A stretch of 34,170 bases of DNA, taken from assembly GCA_023700945.1 (NCBI GenBank), contig JAMPXY010000011.1, positions 1 to 34,170 of the forward strand, read 5' to 3'. A program made the position numbers and the translations under genes. Of the stretch, positions 7,295 through 16,266 are shown piece after piece. The notes beneath the pieces were generated by a model. That model saw only the letters and a list, made by a program, of their open reading frames with translations. It was not told where the DNA came from and made no database searches. This DNA comes from Alphaproteobacteria bacterium. GTDB lineage: Bacteria > Pseudomonadota > Alphaproteobacteria > Micavibrionales > Micavibrionaceae. The first letter of the stretch is position 1; each line of letters starts with the position of its first letter.

Positions 7295-8584
7295 ATGTTT
7301 CTTTATCATGCCCACGAGTTTATGAGCCAGTCGCTCAAGGCAACATTCAATGTGGCGGCCCATGCCCTGTCGTTACAAGCCTCGCTGCTGAATATGTTTG
7401 CTCACGCGGCCCATAACAGCGCCCCTCACATCATTCATAACCTGCTGTCATCGGCGCTGGGCCCCGTGGGCCAGCACCCCGCCCCTGCCGGGTTCAGGAT
7501 AAAACAAACCCAGATTGACGGCAGACTTTGTCCTGTCAGCGAAGACGTTGTGATCGATAAGCCGTTTGGCCGCCTGCTGCATTTCAAATGTGAAACCGGG
7601 GATATGGCGCGCAATGTGCCCAAAATCCTGCTGGTGGCTCCCATTTCCGGGCATAAGGCCTCGATCCTGCGTGACACGGTGCGTGAACTGCTGCCGGACA
7701 GCGATGTCTATATCGCCGAATGGAAAGACGCCCGGGAAGTCCCTCTGAAAGAAGGATTTTTTGATCTCGATGAATATTTCAGCTATGTGCAGGATTATCT
7801 GCATGAACTCGGCCCACAGACCCATTTGATCGGTATCAGCCAATCAACTGTCCCCGTGCTCTCGGTGACATCGCTCATGGCTGCCCGTAAAGATCCTTGC
7901 ACCCCGCTTTCCATGACTCTCATGTGCGGACCGATAGATCCCCGCATCAACGAAACCGAAGTCTCCCGTTTGACCCGGCAACAAGGAATCGACTGGTTCC
8001 GTAAAAACGTTATCATGCGGGTCCCTCACGGCTATCCCGGTGCTGGCCGGCCAGTTTACCCCGGTTTTGTTCAGTCGCTGGGTATGAGTATGGCGGCCCC
8101 CCAGAAAAAGAATCAACATCCGCTCCATTCCTTCAATGAATTGTTTGGCGGTCAGGGAGAAAAACTTGATGCTGATGCGCCTTACTATTTACAAATGATC
8201 GAACAGATTTTTATCGAGCGGCGACTCGCACGCGGCACACTCACATCGCGTAATGAAAAAATTGATCCGGGTAAAATTGATCGGACAGGGTTGCTGGTAA
8301 TCGAAGGCTCTGCTGATAACATCACAGCTCCCGGCCAAACCAAAATAGCCCATGATTTATGCCGCCAGATTCCGGCCCATATGCGCGACTACCATTTGGT
8401 GGCAGATGCGGGTCACTATGATGTCTTCTCCGGCCCCCTCTGGGAGGGCAATATATCCAATAAAATCAAGCACTTCATTAGAAAGATTGCAGCCTTCGAG
8501 GGGATTGCCTATGATCCGCTCCAGGTTGCAGCCCCCTCAAAAGCCGCAACCGTTCAGAGCCAGAAACCTGCTTTGGCCGCCTGA
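7295..8584 (+). CDS. PhaZ paralogue with Ser at the nucleophile position
   Basis: This 429-residue protein is homologous along its length to the PhaZ just upstream: VAPISGHKASILRDTV, DVYIAEWKDAREVPL, LMCGPIDPRIN and YPGAGRPVYPGFVQ match in order. Where PhaZ has VCQPA, this one has GISQST, placing Ser182 at the nucleophile position. The acid D341 (GSADN) and base H374 (DAGHYDVFSG) are kept. It is therefore probably an active serine esterase or oligomer hydrolase rather than a copy with the same chemistry. The N-terminal 65 residues are more divergent and Ala/His-rich, and the region between domains is shortened. The ATG at 7295 has AGGGG eleven bases upstream. The stop overlaps a downstream ATG (TGATG at 8582-8586). 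Function within the PhaZ superfamily is inferred. Confidence 0.88.
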   Translation: MFLYHAHEFMSQSLKATFNVAAHALSLQASLLNMFAHAAHNSAPHIIHNLLSSALGPVGQHPAPAGFRIKQTQIDGRLCPVSEDVVIDKPFGRLLHFKCETGDMARNVPKILLVAPISGHKASILRDTVRELLPDSDVYIAEWKDAREVPLKEGFFDLDEYFSYVQDYLHELGPQTHLIGISQSTVPVLSVTSLMAARKDPCTPLSMTLMCGPIDPRINETEVSRLTRQQGIDWFRKNVIMRVPHGYPGAGRPVYPGFVQSLGMSMAAPQKKNQHPLHSFNELFGGQGEKLDADAPYYLQMIEQIFIERRLARGTLTSRNEKIDPGKIDRTGLLVIEGSADNITAPGQTKIAHDLCRQIPAHMRDYHLVADAGHYDVFSGPLWEGNISNKIKHFIRKIAAFEGIAYDPLQVAAPSKAATVQSQKPALAA

Positions 8585-8745
8585 TGGTTCCCCTACAGGA
8601 ATTTCCAGACGTCTATCCACAGGCCAAGTCTCTGGAAACACGCTGCAAAGCAGCACTGAAACCCGCAGAAATCCTAGGTTTTCTAGCTATTTCCTTAGGG
8701 ATCAGTCATACTAAATATATAGGGTTACAACAGGAAAAAAGCGGC

Positions 8746-9450
8746 ATGTCCGACAAGCTGAGCCATATCAGTCCGCATCTTCGTCTGCAGGTCAGTAAAC
8801 GGGCCCGCAGGATGGCTTTGCGACTGGATACCAAGGAGCGGGTTGTTTATCTGGTCGTCCCGGCCAAGGCTGACATGACCACAGCCAAGAACTTCGCAAA
8901 GGAATACAAACACTGGATTCAGGAAAAAATCGATGCCCTGCCCGAACCAGTGGCTTTTCATGATGGCACGATTATTCCCCTGTTTGGTCGTAATGTCGAG
9001 ATCCGGGTGAATTATGATTCTAGTTTAAAAAGAACATCTATCGAATTGAAACCGCGAATTCTTTTGGTTAATACCAACAAGAAAGACCAAAAAGAGGTCA
9101 GTGACCGTATCATGCGCTTCCTGAAAAAAGAGGCCACACGGGTTATTCGGGCGCTGGCGGTTGAAAAGGCGGCCCGTCTGGGAAAAACAATTGCCAATGT
9201 CTCTGTCAGGGATACGCGCTCACGCTGGGGCAGCTGCGCCGAGGATGGTAACCTGTCTTTCTCGTGGCGACTGATCTTTGCCCCATGGGAAGCTCTGGAT
9301 TATGTGGTCGCCCATGAGGTCGCCCATCTCGTTCACATGAATCACGGCAAAACCTTCTGGAACCTGTGCGCCCGCATCTCGACCGACTACGAAACGGGCC
9401 GTGACTGGATGCGCGATCATGGTCACGAACTTATGAGCTTCGGCCACTAA
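8746..9450 (+). CDS. YgjP/SprT-like zinc metallopeptidase-family protein (DUF45)
   Basis: The 234-residue protein has a C-terminal metallopeptidase-like core with HEVAH (H190, E191, H194) and a third ligand H200 in MNHGKTFW. The block TRSRWGSCAEDGNLSFSWRL just before it (about 157-176) is the signature of the YgjP/DUF45 group. Members are small cytoplasmic zinc proteins whose physiological substrate is unsettled. I chose the ATG at 8746 because of AGGA ten bases upstream and because family similarity starts there. The same frame is open back to an ATG at 8584 that overlaps the preceding stop; it would add 54 residues without recognisable family sequence and cannot be excluded. Confidence 0.88.
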   Translation: MSDKLSHISPHLRLQVSKRARRMALRLDTKERVVYLVVPAKADMTTAKNFAKEYKHWIQEKIDALPEPVAFHDGTIIPLFGRNVEIRVNYDSSLKRTSIELKPRILLVNTNKKDQKEVSDRIMRFLKKEATRVIRALAVEKAARLGKTIANVSVRDTRSRWGSCAEDGNLSFSWRLIFAPWEALDYVVAHEVAHLVHMNHGKTFWNLCARISTDYETGRDWMRDHGHELMSFGH

Positions 9451-9509
9451 CCCTCTGCAAAATCTATATTTCAAAGAGAGTTATCTACCGGGTCACTGAT
9501 CGGTGTGGT

Positions 9510-9581
9510 ATCTCAAATCTTTGAGATTGCAACTACGAATTTACATGAATTTATTCATGTAAAACATTCATTATAAATGAA
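9510..9581. repeat. Three consecutive palindromes between convergent genes
   Basis: Three perfect inverted repeats follow one another: ATCTCAAA/TTTGAGAT at 9510-9527 (two-base centre), TTTACATGAA/TTCATGTAAA at 9540-9563 (ten pairs, TTTA loop) and TTCATT/AATGAA at 9567-9581 (ATA loop). An AT-only stretch follows to about 9600. They lie between the ends of the YgjP-type gene and ruvX, so termination in both directions is the simplest role. None has a clean run of T, however. Confidence 0.6.
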
Positions 9582-9632
9582 AATATTAATATAATTATAT
9601 TGGATCATCTGGGTCAAGGCCCGGTTCACAGC

Positions 9633-10121
9633 TTAATCGGATGACATCCGGATAAAATCCAGAGCCCCCTGCAGAATAAATTGAGCGGCGAGCTTATCAA
9701 CATTCTGTTTTCTTTTTGTTCTGGACATATCAACATCATTGATCAGGAATTTGTTCACCGAGACTGTGGATAAACGCTCATCCCACAGAGCAATCCAAGG
9801 GTTTTCCCCAAAGATATCCGGATGATTTCCCATCTCCTGCCCAAAATGCCGAACCGACTCACAACGCCCCCCTATTGTCCCATCCATATTCACAGGATAT
9901 CCCAGCACATATCCCCTGATCCCATAATCTATGATGATCTTCTTCAGTTCGAGAATATCCTTGGTGAACTTTGTCCGCTCGATCAGCTTGAGTGGTGTTG
10001 CAATATTGTGGCCGGAATCCGACAGTGCCACACCGATCGTGCGTTCACCTATGTCCAAGCCCAGCAAACGGGCATTTTTTGGACATGAATCAATGATATC
10101 TCTTAATAATCCGACAGCCAT
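9633..10121 (-). CDS. ruvX: RuvX/YqgF-type RNase H-fold nuclease
   Basis: This 162-residue protein of the YqgF family acts in pre-16S rRNA 5' processing and was also proposed as a Holliday junction resolvase. It has the RNase H-fold opening LLGLDIGERTIGVALSD (about residues 19-35, catalytic Asp first), a central GYVLGYPVNMDGTIG block, the second acidic motif in DERLSTVSVN and a final D-x-x-A-A (VDKLAAQFIL). I chose the ATG at 10121; the open frame runs much further upstream (to 10727) but overlaps gatC and is not family-like. The ribosome-binding site is weak (AGGA, twelve bases away). It diverges from gatC. Confidence 0.93.
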   Translation of the reverse strand: MAVGLLRDIIDSCPKNARLLGLDIGERTIGVALSDSGHNIATPLKLIERTKFTKDILELKKIIIDYGIRGYVLGYPVNMDGTIGGRCESVRHFGQEMGNHPDIFGENPWIALWDERLSTVSVNKFLINDVDMSRTKRKQNVDKLAAQFILQGALDFIRMSSD

Positions 10122-10128
10122 GTTGCAC

Positions 10129-10157
10129 TTGATCGTCCTAGGTCTCAGGTGTAAAAG
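10129..10157 (+). promoter_or_regulatory. Possible promoter of the gat operon
   Basis: TTGATC (10129-10134) and TAAAAG (10152-10157) are separated by 17 bases in the 66-base gap between divergent ruvX and gatC. AAGGA follows just before gatC. The match to consensus is only fair. Confidence 0.35.
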
Positions 10158-10187
10158 GTTTAAGGAAATTACAAAGGAATAACAAGT

Positions 10188-10475
10188 ATGTCGATTGATA
10201 AGGAAACCGTGCGCAAAGTCGCAGGCCTTGCCCGTCTTTCTCTTACCGAAGATGACCTTGAGCGGTTTACGCCTCAGGTTGCGGGGATTGTCAAATGGGT
10301 TGAAATGCTGGGTGAGGTGAATACGGAAAACGTTGCGCCTTTGGCAAACGTTGTCAATATCGACCTCAAACTGCGCCCCGACACAGCCAATGATGGCGGC
10401 TATCAGAAAGAAATTCTGGTAAATGCCCCCGAGAGCATGGAAGGCTTCTTCGTCGTGCCGAAGGTTGTGGAATAA
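10188..10475 (+). CDS. gatC: Asp/Glu-tRNA amidotransferase subunit C
   Basis: This is the small stabilising subunit of the GatCAB complex, which amidates misacylated Glu-tRNA(Gln) and Asp-tRNA(Asn). The 95-residue product opens MSIDKETVRKVAGLARLSL, has the FTPQVAGIVKWVEMLGEVNTENV helix and ends in the typical FFVVPKVVE. AAGGA lies nine bases before the ATG. It begins an operon with gatA and gatB, but unlike the compact gatCAB arrangement it is separated from them by three extra genes. Confidence 0.95.
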   Translation: MSIDKETVRKVAGLARLSLTEDDLERFTPQVAGIVKWVEMLGEVNTENVAPLANVVNIDLKLRPDTANDGGYQKEILVNAPESMEGFFVVPKVVE

Positions 10476-10479
10476 TCCT

Positions 10480-10710
10480 ATGACGACGCACCCACCCCCC
10501 AGCAAAGCAATTGTACGCATGGCCTTGTATGCGTCGGCTATACCTTTTGGTATCGGCGGGTTGCTCTGCCTTTTTGACCCCGAAATTGTCCAAGGCTTTA
10601 CAGGGCTGGACTCTTTGGCCCTCACGGTGATCGGTGCCGCTTTGCTGCTTAGTGCTATTGCCGATATCATCATCGCCACATTTATCTTCAAGGATAGTGA
10701 TACGAAATGA
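10480..10710 (+). CDS. Small two-span membrane protein inside the gat operon
   Basis: The 76-residue product starts [17 protein letters not shown] four bases after the gatC stop and overlaps the gatA start by four bases (ATGA). Two hydrophobic segments, about residues 13-32 and 46-70, flank a short loop with [11 protein letters not shown]; the tail KDSDTK is charged. I do not recognise a family. The tight spacing argues for co-translation with gatC and gatA. An ATG at 10423 in the same frame would extend it back into gatC and is less likely. Confidence 0.72.
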   Translation: MTTHPPPSKAIVRMALYASAIPFGIGGLLCLFDPEIVQGFTGLDSLALTVIGAALLLSAIADIIIATFIFKDSDTK

Positions 10711-12194
10711 CCGAACTCACACACCAAACCATTGCTGCAGCCCTTACCGGACTAAAAAAGAAAGAGTTCTCGGCCAAGGAACTGGCTGAAGCCCATATCA
10801 AGGTGATGGCCGACACTCGCCACCTCAATGCTTATATCACCGAGACACCCGAGCAGGCGCTGGTGGCCGCCCAGGCCGCTGATAAAAACATTGCCGCCGG
10901 TGAGATGCGTCCGCTTGAGGGCATCCCCATCGGCATGAAAGACCTCTTCTGCACCAAAGGCGTACGTACAACAGCCGCCAGCAAAATTCTGGGCAACTTT
11001 GTGCCGCAGTATGAATCCACCGTCTCAGGTAAAATGCTGTCCGATGGCGCTGTCATTCTTGGCAAAACCAACCTTGATGAATTTGCCATGGGGTCGTCGA
11101 ACACGACCTCGGCTTTTGGCAATGTCATCAGCCCGTGGAAACGCAGCGATGGCAGTAATGCCGATCTGGTGCCTGGCGGTTCCTCAGGCGGATCTTCCGC
11201 AGCGGTGGCCGCGCGTTCATGCATGGCCGCCACCGGTACCGATACGGGTGGCTCAATCCGCCAGCCTGCCGCCTTTTGCGGCATTGCCGGGATCAAACCC
11301 ACCTATGGCCGTTGCTCGCGCTGGGGCGTCATTGCTTTTGCCTCCTCACTTGATCAACCGGGTATTTTTGCCCGCAATGTCGAAGATTGCGCCATCGTAC
11401 TGAAATCAATGTCCGGTCACGATCCGAAGGACAGCACTTCAGCCAACAAACCTGTGCCTGATTTTGCTGCCGCCCTGACCGGCAATGTCAAAGGCCTGAA
11501 AATCGGAATCCCCAAGGAATATAATGTCGAGGGCATGCCCCCTGAGATCACGGCTATCTGGCAAAAAGGTATGGATTGGCTTAAGGCTGGCGGTGCTGAG
11601 ATTATAGATATCTCCCTGCCCCATACAAAATATGCCCTGCCGACCTATTACATCATCGCCCCGGCGGAATGTTCCTCGAATCTCGCCCGTTACGACGGCG
11701 TACGTTACGGCTTGCGCGTCGAGGGCGAAAACCTCAATGACCTCTATAGCAAGTCGCGGGCTGAAGGCTTTGGTAACGAAGTCAAACGCCGCATCTTGAT
11801 TGGCACCTATGTTCTGTCATCAGGCTACTACGATGCGTATTACATCAAGGCGCAAAAGCTCCGTCGCCTGATTTATGAAGACTTCATCAATGCCTATCAG
11901 AAGTGTGACGTCATTCTAACCCCAACGGCGCCTTCGGCTGCGTTTGCCATCGGCGAGAATGATGATGATCCGTTGAAAATGTATCTGAATGACGTGTTCA
12001 CTGTACCCGCCTCTCTCGCGGGCGTGCCCGGCATGTCGGTTCCTGCCGGTATTGATGCACAGGGCCTTCCGCTCGGTCTGCAAATTCTCGGTCGCCACTG
12101 GGACGAAGAAACCGTTTTCCGTGTCAGTGATTTTATTGAAACCGCCGCCGCCTTCAGTGCCGTACCGCAAATGATTCAGAAAAAGGCAGCCTGA
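10707..12194 (+). CDS. gatA: Asp/Glu-tRNA amidotransferase subunit A
   Basis: This is the glutaminase subunit of GatCAB, an amidase-signature enzyme that supplies ammonia to GatB. The 495-residue protein shows the Ser-cisSer-Lys triad: K78 in [14 protein letters not shown], the cis-Ser in [14 protein letters not shown] (about 157-168) and the nucleophile S183 in [15 protein letters not shown]. Length fits the family. It overlaps the small membrane gene by ATGA and is followed seven bases later by the first Cys-rich secreted protein. Identification is secure. Confidence 0.97.
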   Translation: MTELTHQTIAAALTGLKKKEFSAKELAEAHIKVMADTRHLNAYITETPEQALVAAQAADKNIAAGEMRPLEGIPIGMKDLFCTKGVRTTAASKILGNFVPQYESTVSGKMLSDGAVILGKTNLDEFAMGSSNTTSAFGNVISPWKRSDGSNADLVPGGSSGGSSAAVAARSCMAATGTDTGGSIRQPAAFCGIAGIKPTYGRCSRWGVIAFASSLDQPGIFARNVEDCAIVLKSMSGHDPKDSTSANKPVPDFAAALTGNVKGLKIGIPKEYNVEGMPPEITAIWQKGMDWLKAGGAEIIDISLPHTKYALPTYYIIAPAECSSNLARYDGVRYGLRVEGENLNDLYSKSRAEGFGNEVKRRILIGTYVLSSGYYDAYYIKAQKLRRLIYEDFINAYQKCDVILTPTAPSAAFAIGENDDDPLKMYLNDVFTVPASLAGVPGMSVPAGIDAQGLPLGLQILGRHWDEETVFRVSDFIETAAAFSAVPQMIQKKAA

Positions 12195-12201
12195 AATCGC
12201 C

Positions 12202-12774
12202 ATGATCAAAAGACTGATCACAATTGCGACCTTTGTATCCCTTACCCTCGCACTTTATCCGCAAGGCGGCGCTGCCACACCTGCAACCAAGGCACAAGTG
12301 AACAGTATCTTTGAATCATGCTTGGTTGACCCGCCCCAGACTGTCAGTCCTAGCGCCATGACAAGCCTTTGCGCCTGCTATGCTGCGGGATTGATGGCCA
12401 CAATGAGCGCAGAAGATTTAAGTCTATTGACCTCCTCTGCTGCTTCGCCAGAAGGGCAAAAATTAAGGAATAAAATTCTTACAGAGATTTATGCCCCCTG
12501 TGCAGCAGAAATCATCTATGAAACCATCGAACAATCATGTCTCGAAGATACCGATGTTCAAAGCCTGAATGACACATATAATACGGCAGACATTTGCGCC
12601 TGCTCAGCACAACAGGCAGATACATGGTTCAAAACTAGGAACCAATCCCTGATGACAGATATTTTGGAAAAGCAAACCCAATCAACGCACCCTTTAAAGG
12701 CGTTACTGTCACATCAGCTCCTTGTCAGTACTGTCAAAAGTAACATCGTTGCCTGCACGGCGGAATTCCAATGA
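12202..12774 (+). CDS. Secreted eight-cysteine protein A in the gat operon
   Basis: The 190-residue product has a signal peptide (KR, then ITIATFVSLTLAL, cleavage near GGAAT). The mature part contains exactly eight Cys: C40, C57, C59, C100 and then C113, C132, C134, C185. Each half has the pattern C-x(16-18)-C-x-C-x(40-50)-C, with CACY in the first half and CACS in the second, so the protein looks like an internal duplication. The next gene encodes a paralogue with nearly the same spacing. In the periplasm the cysteines could form four disulfides. I recognise no named family. It starts seven bases after gatA with no strong ribosome-binding site and overlaps the next gene by four bases. Confidence 0.8.
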   Translation: MIKRLITIATFVSLTLALYPQGGAATPATKAQVNSIFESCLVDPPQTVSPSAMTSLCACYAAGLMATMSAEDLSLLTSSAASPEGQKLRNKILTEIYAPCAAEIIYETIEQSCLEDTDVQSLNDTYNTADICACSAQQADTWFKTRNQSLMTDILEKQTQSTHPLKALLSHQLLVSTVKSNIVACTAEFQ

Positions 12775-13403
12775 TGCCACAGCTTCATCATTTCATCCTG
12801 TGTATTGGGCTGATGCTGACACTGTCAGCATCACAAGCTCTAGCGCAAAATGGAATTGAATATGCACCAGCAGGCCCCTTGCCGCAAATAAGTACCCCTG
12901 ATGAAATCAAAGATTTGGCCAATAAACTCTACTCTCGCTGTCGACAAAACCCCGACAATACCTTGAATGAATTTGAGGTTGAGGAATATTGCACATGCTT
13001 GTCCGTGCAGCTTTACAATAAACAATTAACTCACAGCGAACGTCTCTATCTGGCTACGGGTGAGGGTCCGCGCATGGATGAAAAGCAAGCCCTCGTAAAA
13101 GTGTATAGCCACTGCCTAGGTATTCCGGCCAAGGCGCGGATTTACTATGAATGCACTCACAATCAAAACGCCTACAGTGAAGTAAAGAAAGAACAGGATT
13201 TAGAAAACTATTGTCACTGTATAGTAGGAAAGATGTCGGATTTTCTGGACAAGGACATACCGGCCCTGTTTGCCGCAGATGTTAAAAAGAAACTCCCTAT
13301 GGACGACGACCCTCTGGAACATCTGATGACGGGGCGCTGGTATGTACCGTATCAGGCACGTGCCAAATCGTCCTGTATAAGTATTCACGGGCGCAGAGAT
13401 TAA
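12771..13403 (+). CDS. Secreted eight-cysteine protein B in the gat operon
   Basis: The 210-residue product has a signal peptide ending at SQALA before QNG. Its mature part has C57, C74, C76, C115, C128, C148, C150 and C202. The spacing C-x16-C-x-C-x38-C-x12-C-x19-C-x-C-x51-C matches the preceding protein almost residue for residue, although little else is conserved. The CxC pairs are CTC and CHC. The two are old paralogues sharing a two-repeat disulfide scaffold. The start ATG overlaps the previous stop by four bases. gatB follows after 40 bases with its own ribosome-binding site. Function unknown; periplasmic location inferred. Confidence 0.8.
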   Translation: MMPQLHHFILCIGLMLTLSASQALAQNGIEYAPAGPLPQISTPDEIKDLANKLYSRCRQNPDNTLNEFEVEEYCTCLSVQLYNKQLTHSERLYLATGEGPRMDEKQALVKVYSHCLGIPAKARIYYECTHNQNAYSEVKKEQDLENYCHCIVGKMSDFLDKDIPALFAADVKKKLPMDDDPLEHLMTGRWYVPYQARAKSSCISIHGRRD

Positions 13404-13443
13404 GCCCAAATATCATAATGACACGAATGAAAAGGACTGAAAG

Positions 13444-14901
13444 ATGGCCGAAATAGTAAAAGGTGAAACAGGTGATTGGGAAATCGTGATTGGCATGGAA
13501 GTCCACGCCCAGATTACTTCACAATCAAAATTGTTTTCCGGAGCCGCCACCGCGTTTGGCGCCGAACCCAACAGTCAGGTCAGCTTTGTGGATGCCGCCA
13601 TGCCCGGCATGCTGCCGGTTCTGAATGAATACTGCGTTGAGCAGGCCGTCCGGACAGGCCTTGGTCTAAACGCCCAGATTAATATGACTTCGGTATTCGA
13701 GCGTAAAAATTATTTTTATCCCGACCTGCCGCAAGGCTATCAAATCTCACAATTCCAGCACCCGATTGTTGGTGAAGGTGAAATTGAGATCGACCTTAGC
13801 GATGGCACAGTCAAGCCCATCCGTATAGAACGCCTGCATATGGAGCAAGATGCCGGTAAATCCTTGCATGACCAACATCCCGCTAAATCTTTTGTTGATT
13901 TGAACCGTTCAGGCACCGCCCTGATGGAAATTGTATCGCGCCCCGATATTCGAGGTGCTGAGGAGGCCTCGGCTTATCTTTCCAAGCTGCGCATGATTCT
14001 GCGTTATCTCGGAACCTGTGATGGCAATATGGATGAAGGCTCGATGCGCGCTGACGTCAATCTGTCAATGCGCCGTCTGGGTGATGAAACACTGGGAACA
14101 CGTTGTGAAATCAAGAACGTAAATTCAATCAAGGCAGTACAGATGGCGATTGCCTATGAGTCACGTCGTCAAGTTGAAGTTCTCGAAGGCGGTGGCACAA
14201 TTCGTCAGGAGACCCGCCTGTGGGACCCGGTCAAAGGCGAGACTCGTTCCATGCGGTCCAAGGAAGAAGCTCACGATTACCGATACTTCCCGGATCCAGA
14301 CCTTCTGCCGCTGGTGCTGCAACCCGATTTTGTCGAAACAATTAAATCGTCATTGCCGGAGTTACCAGACCAAAAGAAACATCGCTTTATGAGTGAATTT
14401 GGATTGGGAGCCTATGATGCCAGCGTCCTGATCGCTGAACGCCCCCGGGCTGATTACTTCGAAAAGGCCGCCACAGGGCAAAACGCCAAGCTGGTTGCCA
14501 ACTGGCTTATGAACGAATTGCTGGCCCTGTTGAATAAAGAGGGCAAAGCCATCAGCGACAGCCCGATCAGTGCGGCACAATTGGGACAACTTGTAGGGCT
14601 TATTAGCGACGATACTATTTCCGGTAAAATTGCTAAGGATGTTTTTGCCGAAATGTTCATCAGCAGCAAAGACCCCGCCCAGATTGTCGATGAAAAGGGC
14701 CTGAAACAGGTGACCGATACCGGCGCCATTGAAAAAGTGATCGATGAAGTGCTGACTGAAAATGCTGATAAAGTTGCCGAGTTCCGTTCAGGCAAGGACA
14801 AATTATTTGGATTTTTTGTCGGTCAGGTGATGAAAAAATCAGGCGGAAAACTTAATCCGGCCTCCGTCAATGACATCTTGATGGTCAAGCTCAAGGGTTA
14901 G
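13444..14901 (+). CDS. gatB: Asp/Glu-tRNA amidotransferase subunit B
   Basis: This is the kinase/amidotransferase subunit of GatCAB, which phosphorylates the misacylated tRNA and transfers ammonia. The 485-residue product starts with [12 protein letters not shown], followed by SKLFSGA, the [16 protein letters not shown] block, [24 protein letters not shown] and [13 protein letters not shown], all family hallmarks, and ends in a YqeY-like tail helix region ([17 protein letters not shown]). AAGGA lies ten bases before the ATG. It closes the operon and converges on a response-regulator gene 14 bases downstream. Confidence 0.97.
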   Translation: MAEIVKGETGDWEIVIGMEVHAQITSQSKLFSGAATAFGAEPNSQVSFVDAAMPGMLPVLNEYCVEQAVRTGLGLNAQINMTSVFERKNYFYPDLPQGYQISQFQHPIVGEGEIEIDLSDGTVKPIRIERLHMEQDAGKSLHDQHPAKSFVDLNRSGTALMEIVSRPDIRGAEEASAYLSKLRMILRYLGTCDGNMDEGSMRADVNLSMRRLGDETLGTRCEIKNVNSIKAVQMAIAYESRRQVEVLEGGGTIRQETRLWDPVKGETRSMRSKEEAHDYRYFPDPDLLPLVLQPDFVETIKSSLPELPDQKKHRFMSEFGLGAYDASVLIAERPRADYFEKAATGQNAKLVANWLMNELLALLNKEGKAISDSPISAAQLGQLVGLISDDTISGKIAKDVFAEMFISSKDPAQIVDEKGLKQVTDTGAIEKVIDEVLTENADKVAEFRSGKDKLFGFFVGQVMKKSGGKLNPASVNDILMVKLKG

Positions 14902-14914
14902 TCACAAACAATTT

Positions 14915-15733
14915 TCAGACTCGCGGCGAGACAGAAACTGTTTTTTCTGCCTCTACTCGCAGAACATCTTGAATCATTGTTGTGATAGAGGCCAAATCCA
15001 GAGGTTTCCTGATGAACCCCATTGCACCGCCCCTCATGCAACGCAACTCTTCTTGTTCACGGGTACGTGCCGACATAATCAAAACAGGAATATCAATATA
15101 CTCTGAATTTTGCTTAATCTGATGCAATAATTCTATACCATCCATTCCTTTCAGCTCCAGATCAACCAGAGCCAGATTGGGTCTAACCCGCGCCAAATAA
15201 TGAAGAGCATCCTCAGCATTGGTGGTAATTTGTGCAGTCATACCCTGCGACATCAAGTCGTTTGCCATTGCAGATGCTACATGTATATCATCCTCAACGA
15301 TCAATATGTGAGGATGACCGGCACTACCTGGCATCTCTTCAATATTGATGTTAGCCAAGTCAGGGAAATCAATCCGACCCTGAAGGCAAGTACTGCGGCA
15401 CACGTCTCGCACCCTAATCATCATTGAATCAAATTCCCGGTCCATCACGGAATTAATCCTTTCGCCGGGTAACATGCCCTTGATAAAGCTATCCAGAAAA
15501 TGATCGGCCTCTCGTCCGACCTCGGTAATCTCAGGAAAGCCGAATGTCGTGCCCGATCCGCATAAGCCATGAACAAGGGCTTGCGCCCGTTGCAGATCTT
15601 CACGGCTAGGCAAACTATATTGTTCAAGGTCAAGAATGTTATCAATGATCCTGACAGTATTTTCCAGTCTTTGAATATAAGCCCTCTTCAAACGATTAAA
15701 GGCTTGCTGATATTCTACGGGCATTTCATTCAT
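14915..15733 (-). CDS. Hpt-REC phosphorelay protein
   Basis: The 272-residue cytoplasmic protein joins an N-terminal histidine phosphotransfer-like domain (about 1-120) to a C-terminal receiver domain (about 141-262). The Hpt motif reads VHGLCGSGTTFGF with H55 as the phosphorylatable His; the usual Lys after HxL is Cys58. The receiver keeps the acidic pair D148/D149, phosphoacceptor D191 (LALVDLELKGMDG), S221 and K243 (RKP). The gene overlaps the upstream REC gene by eight bases, so translation is probably coupled. It faces a hybrid kinase whose own C-terminus also has an Hpt domain. There is no DNA-binding output domain, so it probably relays or buffers phosphoryl groups. Confidence 0.85.
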   Translation of the reverse strand: MNEMPVEYQQAFNRLKRAYIQRLENTVRIIDNILDLEQYSLPSREDLQRAQALVHGLCGSGTTFGFPEITEVGREADHFLDSFIKGMLPGERINSVMDREFDSMMIRVRDVCRSTCLQGRIDFPDLANINIEEMPGSAGHPHILIVEDDIHVASAMANDLMSQGMTAQITTNAEDALHYLARVRPNLALVDLELKGMDGIELLHQIKQNSEYIDIPVLIMSARTREQEELRCMRGGAMGFIRKPLDLASITTMIQDVLRVEAEKTVSVSPRV

Positions 15734-16115
15734 GATTTACATCGTCCCATATTTTTACAAGTGCCTCTGATAAAGTCATCGGATCAAAAGGTTTTGCGAT
15801 CACCCCTGCGGCCCCCGCCATTTTCATTCTATCAATATCAGATTGTGTAGAACTACCGGTCATAAACACAACCGGAATGCGATGGCAATCTGCCCGCCGC
15901 TGTAATTGCTGCATAACCCCCATACCATCCATGGCAGGCATAATGTAATCCAGCAGCACCATGTCAGGTTTACATAAATCAATATTATCCAGCAACTCCC
16001 TCCCTGAGGCACAAAGATCGACATGAAAATGCCCTACGTTTTCAAGCGCCAGCTTAATTAATGCTCGCATATCAGGCTCATCATCCGCGCATAAAATTCT
16101 CTGCAGTGTTCGCAT
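15726..16115 (-). CDS. Single-domain response regulator (REC)
   Basis: This is a CheY-like receiver of 129 residues with no output domain. The acidic pocket is D11/D12/E13 (ILCADDEPD), the phosphoacceptor D56 in MVLLDYIMPAMDG, the conserved Thr86 in FMTGSS and Lys108 in AKPFDP. It begins at the ATG at 16115 and its end overlaps the Hpt-REC gene by eight bases. It is divergent from the hybrid kinase across a 151-base AT-rich region that should hold both promoters. Single-domain regulators of this kind usually act by protein contact or as shuttles in a phosphorelay. Confidence 0.9.
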   Translation of the reverse strand: MRTLQRILCADDEPDMRALIKLALENVGHFHVDLCASGRELLDNIDLCKPDMVLLDYIMPAMDGMGVMQQLQRRADCHRIPVVFMTGSSTQSDIDRMKMAGAAGVIAKPFDPMTLSEALVKIWDDVNHE

Positions 16116-16266
16116 ATAAAATCCTTAGAAAACAATTCTGTAAATTTAAAAAACAGACAATCTACTGCTTAAGTATATAACCTAAAATCTATCGTACATA
16201 ATATAGTGTAGTACAACTTTATAGGATGATAATTTCGTAAAAAAACCGACAGGGAAAATTGAGCGT

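Noticed and set aside
8584-8745. 54-residue N-terminal extension of the YgjP-type protein from an ATG overlapping the previous stop
   Set aside because: The extension lacks family similarity, and a ribosome-binding site precedes the ATG at 8746. It remains possible through coupling.
10122-10727. N-terminal extension of the ruvX reading frame by about 200 residues
   Set aside because: The added sequence overlaps gatC and the small membrane gene on the opposite strand and has no RuvX similarity; the family start matches the ATG at 10121.
14920-14975. Inverted repeat with a T run as a gatB terminator
   Set aside because: It lies in the coding end of the Hpt-REC gene, has mismatches, and the T run is in the loop instead of after the stem.
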